Shown here piece after piece: positions 59,605 to 64,000 of a stretch of DNA of 64,000 nucleotides. Origin of the DNA: Casuarius casuarius (lineage: Eukaryota > Chordata > Aves > Casuariiformes > Casuariidae); NCBI GenBank assembly GCA_003342895.1, contig PTFA01000420.1, positions 268,882-332,881 on the forward strand. Direction: 5' to 3'. The notes beneath the pieces were generated by a model. It did not search any database, had not been told where the DNA came from, and was given only the letters and a program-made list of their open reading frames with translations. The translations under genes were made by a program, and so were the position numbers. Numbering within the stretch: position 1 is the first letter of the stretch; each line of letters begins with the position of its first letter.

Positions 59605-60084
59605 ATGGAGCTCTTCGAGACCAACCCCTACTTCTTCCCGGACCAAAGATTTTACGACGGGGAAAACTTCCTGGGCTCCCGCTTGCAGGGCTATGAGCCG
59701 GCGGCTTTCCCGGAGCGGCCNGACGCGGCCCTGTGCGCCGAGGGCAGGGCGGGCCTGGAGGAGAAGGACTCGGCCCTGCCCGAGCACTGCCCGGGGCAAT
59801 GCCTGCCCTGGGCCTGCAAGGTCTGCAAGCGGAAGACGGTCTCCATCGACCGGCGCCGGGCGGCCACGCTGCGGGAGAAGCGCAGGTTGAAAAAGGTGAA
59901 CGAGGCCTTCGAGGCGCTGAAGCGGAGCACGCTGCTCAACCCCAACCAGCGGCTGCCCAAGGTGGAGATCCTGCGCAGCGCCATCCAGTACATCGAGCGC
60001 CTCCAGACGCTGCTCAGCACCCTCAACCAGCAGGAGCGGGAGCAGAGGGACCTGCGCTTCCGCGGCGCCGCCGCCCAGCCGGGG
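59605..60084 (+). CDS. MYOG: MYOG exon 1 (activation domain and bHLH)
   Basis: 160 codons, phase 0 out, donor GTAAGT at 60085. It carries the whole bHLH domain, as in all MyoD-family genes. The 5' UTR starts about 59550 and is GC-rich. Confidence 0.97.
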
Positions 60085-63000
60085 GTAAGTGCCTCTGCCC
60101 CCCCCCGAGGGGCACGGCCCGGGGGTCCCCAGCCTGGGCAGGGGCCACCACCGACCTGGGCAGTGGGGGGTGAATTGCTAATGGTTCCAGAAAGAGGAAC
60201 CAGCCCCGGAGCAGGGGGACGGGGACCTGGAGGCAGCTCCTGGGGGAGCAGGACCTGGACCCCCCCCCCAGCCCTTGGGACAGCAGAGCCAAGGTGGGTG
60301 ACGCTACCGTGGGCTGGCAGAAGTGCCTTGCACAGGGCGACGACGATCCAGCCCAAGCCATGCGCTTATAGAAATAATTAATAATAAATAAATGATAATT
60401 TAAATGATAATTTAAATAATAATTTAAATAATAATTTAAATAATAGATAATAATAAATATAACAATATATAAAACAATAACTGAATAATAAATACATAAT
60501 AATAATAAATAAAAAATTAGTCAAATCTCCTCGATGGCCGGTGTGGCGCATCCCGTGCAGGGGACAGGGTGAAAGGACGGGGGTGTTGGAGCGGGGNCAC
60601 CTGCCAAACCCTTTTCTCGGATCAAAAAAGCCAGTCCGAGAGCCAGACAGGGACACTCGGGGAGGCTGTGTCTTACCANTACGGCTGTTGGCCCCAAGCG
60701 GACACACGCTGTAAGCCAGGACCCTTTGAATCACCAGATTTTGGTGGTTTAACCAGGTTTTGGGGGNCATTTTTATCTGCGCTCTGATTCCTGGGGGATA
60801 CGTGAGCGTGCTTTNCCCTGCTGCCCTGAGGGTGACAAATGGACTTTATAAGAGGCATGGAAAATTGGGATTCACAGAGATTCATCTGATCCAGCACCAA
60901 GGGATTTAAGGGAAAACCATCAGCTATCAGGGTAGCTCAGCACGGTACATTTAGGGNCTGTGTAAATGACTGAAAACAGTCTTAGGCATCGCTGTAAAAA
61001 GTTCTTGGGACTTCCCAGCGTACANCCAAGCTATGTGCTCTCGTTAGTTTGGTTTGCTTGGATTTTTCTGCTGCCCCTGCAAACGTATTATGTGAAGTTC
61101 TTGCCCAAAATACAACCCGTGCTGAGCGGTTCCCGTGTAGCTGCTCCTCCTTGTGGCCTTCTCCGGCTGTGACCTATGACCAGAAACAGGGAATTCACGT
61201 AGTGAGTGTGAAATCCAGTATTTTTGGCAAAAAAAAGTCATATCTCCATGAATTTCCTATTTAGTGAGAAACAAATGGAAGTGAAAATCATCTTCTCATC
61301 CCGCTGCGGATGGACTTTGTTTCACTTTGTGTCGCTAAGAAAGGGAAAGCCCAACCCATCCTAGTGTTCACATGTGGTGTGAAATCTTTAACTCAGTGCC
61401 AAAGCCTTGCGGAGACAAGCTGGGGTTGTTTCCCTCTCCATGTCGGCAGCCAAGATATACCAGTAACCCAAAATTTGGGGTTTCACCAGCTAGCTCCCTG
61501 GCTACCATGGGTGGGTTACCACGAAGTAGCTCTATCCAGGTGAAATATCCACCTCTGTTTTCCAGTCGGAGTCGGTGCTGCTCTGATTTTTTAGCCCCGA
61601 GGTGCCGTTTTTAGACGGCTACAAATAACAGCTGGTGCTTTGGGGCTGCTGCCACCACTGGCAATGCAGAATTGCGTTTCAGGCTCACCACAGGTCAATG
61701 AACATCCACTTCGAGACTGAGAGATGAAGACCAAAAAAAAAATTAATCCAGAGCTTTACTGAGTCATTTTTCAGGTTGTCACTTCTTCTCAGTGAAACAT
61801 CTGATTGACCAAAAATCCACAAATCAAAATGCCAAAAGACCTATTCCCCAGAAATTCCCCTTGGGATGGTCAGAGGATTTCCAGCCCGTATGACAGCTCT
61901 GTTATCCTGATTAGGTGCTTTTCGGTGAAAGGCTGTTTTGCCCAAGGATGGCGTCTATCTGTAGCCCTTTCTCCCAGTCATTGGCTGAAAAGACACTTTT
62001 TCACCTGTAGCGAGCCGACGGCAGCATTTTTCACTTGCTGACCGCAGTGCCCAGAGCCCCCCAAAATGTTTCTCAGCTGTTTTGGTTGNTAACCAAGCAA
62101 AAAGAAGCCTTTTCTCTCCCTTTCTAAAAGCAAACCACCACCAGGAGTCTTGATCCCAAGGTTTATCCCTGCAGATCATGCTGGACCATGGTGGTGGGGA
62201 TGCTCAGAGGGAGTGGACAGGGACATGGAGACTGCGTTTGCATGGGGACAGCCCATCCTGGCTCCCCTCACGCCGGTGTCAGGCCCCATTTGGCCCCAGG
62301 GATCCTGAATGCTTCGCCTGGACACTGTGCCAAGGCTGAGAGCGACGGGTGGCCCCGGGGTGTTTTGGGAGTGGATGCAGCGATGCCCATGCTCAGTATC
62401 TCGGCTCCTTGCAGGCGGCCAGCGAGTGCGGGTCCGGCAGCTCGTCCTGCAGCCCCGAGTGGAGCAACCAGCTGGAGTTCGGCAGCAACCCCGCAGGTAG
62501 GGAGGGGCCTGCTCGTGTTGTCCTGGGGTGCCGGCATCCTGCAGCCTTGCTGAGGACAACGGAGGGGGGGATATTGACTCCGAGCACTGCTCGGAGAGGA
62601 CAAAGGGAGCCTTGTCCTGCTCTCCTCACTCCGCAAGCTTCTGCCGGTGCAAAGACATGAGCCCCTAGAGGCCCGTAAATCCTCCAGCGCCGCCTTGGCT
62701 CAATGCTCAGTGAGTCCAGGCTTCTCTTAGTGCCTGGAGACGGTAATTTCTCCAAGACGCCTGCTCCCAACCAGCCGATAAGCTGGACTGGAGCAGCCCA
62801 AAGCCATGCTGGCTTGGTCCTCATGAAGGATTTGCTCTTTGCCATCCCTTGGCTTTGCTTTGCCCACTGCACCTCCTGAGCATCACTCTCCCTGGGCTCC
62901 CTTCCCCTCGTCCCTGGGCCCCCAGCCCACCCCCATAGCAGCTGCTGATTTTTTTTCAGTTTTGCAGCAACTCCCCCCCTCCATCCAAATTCCACCTGTT

Positions 63001-63433
63001 TTTTTCCAGGAGGCAGAAACTTGCTCTTAAGTCTCATTTGATAACAGGGAAAAAACCCCTAAAAAGTGTCCCAAAGTTTTGCTCCCCATTGCCCTCGCTG
63101 AAAGATGGTCTCATCCCCTAACCCCCGGGTGCAAGCCAAGAGTGGGTCCCCAAGTCACTCTGGCCGTGTGGGACATTGCAGGGCACCACCTGCATGGAGC
63201 CAGGAGCTGTCCCCAGCCCTGGAGACCCCAAATAGGGGAGTGTCCCCTGGGCACATGGTCCCTGTCCCACCCCCATCTCCAGCAAAGATGTTATTCTCCT
63301 GCTCCCTGCAGATCACCTCTTGGCTGATGATGCTTCGGAGGACCGCAACCTCCACTCCCTCTCCTCCATCGTGGAGAGCATCGCCGTGGAGGACGTGGCC
63401 GTGACGTTCCAGGAGGAGCGAGTTCAAAACTGA
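59605..63433 (+). CDS. MYOG: Myogenin (3 exons, complete)
   Basis: Muscle bHLH transcription factor; it pairs with E proteins, binds CANNTG sites and drives myoblast terminal differentiation. Exons 59605-60084, 62415-62496 and 63312-63433 give 227 residues, the chicken length as I recall it. N-terminal activation part 1-60; the Cys/His/Trp segment 61-77 ([17 protein letters not shown]), whose LPWAC motif contacts PBX/MEIS; basic region about 82-94 with the Ala-Thr pair of the myogenic code (A87, T88); helix-loop-helix about 95-137; Ser-rich [12 protein letters not shown] in exon 2; and an amphipathic C-terminal helix [15 protein letters not shown]. The start [11 protein letters not shown] is the family start; the ATG has G at +4. 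The N at 59721 is the third base of a CCN proline codon. Confidence 0.98.
60085..62414 (+). other. MYOG intron 1
   Basis: 2.33-kb phase-0 intron. It holds an AT-rich tract with a 12-bp tandem at 60371-60519. Open frames continue from exon 1 for about 100 codons past the donor, which is read-through of a GC-rich intron start, not coding. Confidence 0.8.
60371..60519. repeat. AT-rich tract with four 12-bp tandem units
   Basis: Units GATAATTTAAAT or AATAATTTAAAT at 60394, 60406, 60418 and 60430 sit inside a 149-base stretch of almost only A and T. The abrupt edge against CG-rich exon 1 sequence is striking. Confidence 0.9.
62415..62496 (+). CDS. MYOG: MYOG exon 2
   Basis: Acceptor CTCCTTGCAG at 62405-62414, donor GTAGGG at 62497, phase 1 out. 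It encodes residues 161-187 with the [14 protein letters not shown] motif; the ~80-base size is typical of the family. Confidence 0.96.
62497..63311 (+). other. MYOG intron 2
   Basis: 815-base phase-1 intron with short poly-T runs (62948-62956, 63000-63006). Nothing else stands out. Confidence 0.8.
63312..63433 (+). CDS. MYOG: MYOG exon 3, coding part
   Basis: Acceptor CTCCCTGCAG ends at 63311; the split codon becomes Asp188. It encodes the conserved C-terminal helix and ends FQEERVQN before TGA. Confidence 0.97.
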
Positions 63434-63958
63434 GCGGGCAGAAACCTCGGTGGCTCTTTGAGCTGGTAACAAGGTGGAAATAAGATAGCGGAATGGTCCA
63501 GCTGCTGGAAAATGTATTTACTTCTCCGGCGTCGTGGACTGCACCGCTGAAACCACTCGCCTCCTTTCCTACTTCTTGCAAAACGCTCCTGCTTAGCCAG
63601 CTTAAAAAAAGGGGGAGAGATGGGATTTCGGCAGCGCCGTGTCCCCATGCTGGTGGCAGCCCCAGTTCCCACGGGGGGCAGCCGGCTGGTGTGGGGTTTG
63701 TGTTTCGTTCCCCGTCCGGGGGTGTTCGTTTCCTTGGGGGCCAATGTGTGTGTGTTGGGTTCGCTTTCTAATTTTTCCAAGATGCTCTTTGACCAACGTC
63801 TTTCACCAGCTGGCATCTCGCGGGCGTCGAGGCCCGGCGGAGGCTGCCCTTGCCGTCTTTTCTACTGAGCACTGTGTGGAGTTGCCATTTTTTTTTAATT
63901 ATTATTTTTGCTAACTTATTTGGATTTTTTTTTTTAAATAAAGGCATTCTTGTTTGAA
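63434..63958 (+). other. MYOG: MYOG 3' UTR
   Basis: From the stop to about 16 bases after AATAAA. It includes a GT-rich part near 63710-63760 and a T-rich tract before the signal. Confidence 0.8.
63937..63942 (+). terminator. MYOG: MYOG poly(A) signal
   Basis: AATAAA about 504 bases past the stop, followed by a G/T-rich downstream element (GGCTTGGGGGGGTCTC). Confidence 0.88.
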
Positions 63959-64000
63959 CAGGCTTGGGGGGGTCTCTTTTATTGCCGTCCCGTTTTGTGA

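Larger units (their letters stand above)
59140..60300. promoter_or_regulatory. CpG-rich block over MYOG promoter and exon 1
   Basis: Dense CG dinucleotides run from upstream of the promoter through exon 1 into the start of intron 1, with a short AT-richer core promoter at 59450-59530 inside it. Judged by eye, not by an island calculation. Confidence 0.6.

Noticed and set aside
60085..60381. Extension of myogenin past exon 1 to 258 residues
   Set aside because: This is read-through into intron 1. The GTAAGT donor at 60085 and phase-matched exons 2 and 3 give the known 227-residue protein.
3602..64000. Possible tRNA, microRNA, CRISPR, insertion sequence or provirus
   Set aside because: No cloverleaf with A and B boxes, no regular spacer array, no transposase or retroviral reading frame was recognised on either strand. 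Small hairpins were not computed, so a microRNA cannot be excluded.

Overview
The window is vertebrate nuclear DNA, most likely from an archosaur (bird or crocodilian). Split exons with GT/AG borders, CpG-rich promoters, AATAAA signals, CR1-like LINE remnants and MIR-type SINE remnants all fit. The encoded myogenin is 227 residues and the adenosine A1 receptor 324 residues; both match the chicken lengths as I remember them and read as very close to the chicken proteins. The species cannot be fixed from sequence alone. There are no bacterial, phage, CRISPR or insertion-sequence features.

There are three protein-coding genes, in the order and relative orientation of human 1q32: MYBPH > < ADORA1 / MYOG >. 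Positions 1-10175 (+) hold the 3' two thirds of MYBPH, entering inside its first fibronectin III domain and ending with a 3' UTR split by an intron. Positions 10176-13900 are a gene-poor spacer between convergent 3' ends. Positions about 43370-13900 (-) hold ADORA1: a putative non-coding first exon, a coding exon with TM1-TM3, a 27.3-kb intron, and a second coding exon with TM4-TM7 and the tail. Positions about 43400-59400 are intergenic, between divergent promoters. Positions 59410-63960 (+) hold the whole MYOG gene, with a recognisable proximal promoter (E-box, MEF3, MEF2, TTTAAA, E-box) and three exons.

The rest is intron and spacer with old interspersed repeats (about seven MIR-like pieces, two CR1-like pieces), two minisatellites (23-bp and 49-bp units), a TTCCC microsatellite, an AT-rich 12-bp tandem in MYOG intron 1, and a 50-N assembly gap. 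Isolated Ns are scattered unevenly. All four that fall in coding exons are at third codon positions and can be silent, so they look like masked heterozygous sites.

Functionally this is a muscle-linked block: MYOG is a transcription factor of myoblast differentiation and MYBPH a thick-filament protein of striated muscle, with the Gi-coupled ADORA1 between them. I found no convincing undescribed system. The items most worth checking are the N-free AT-rich block in the ADORA1 intron, the unusually long open frames between ADORA1 and MYOG, and the tandem repeats.
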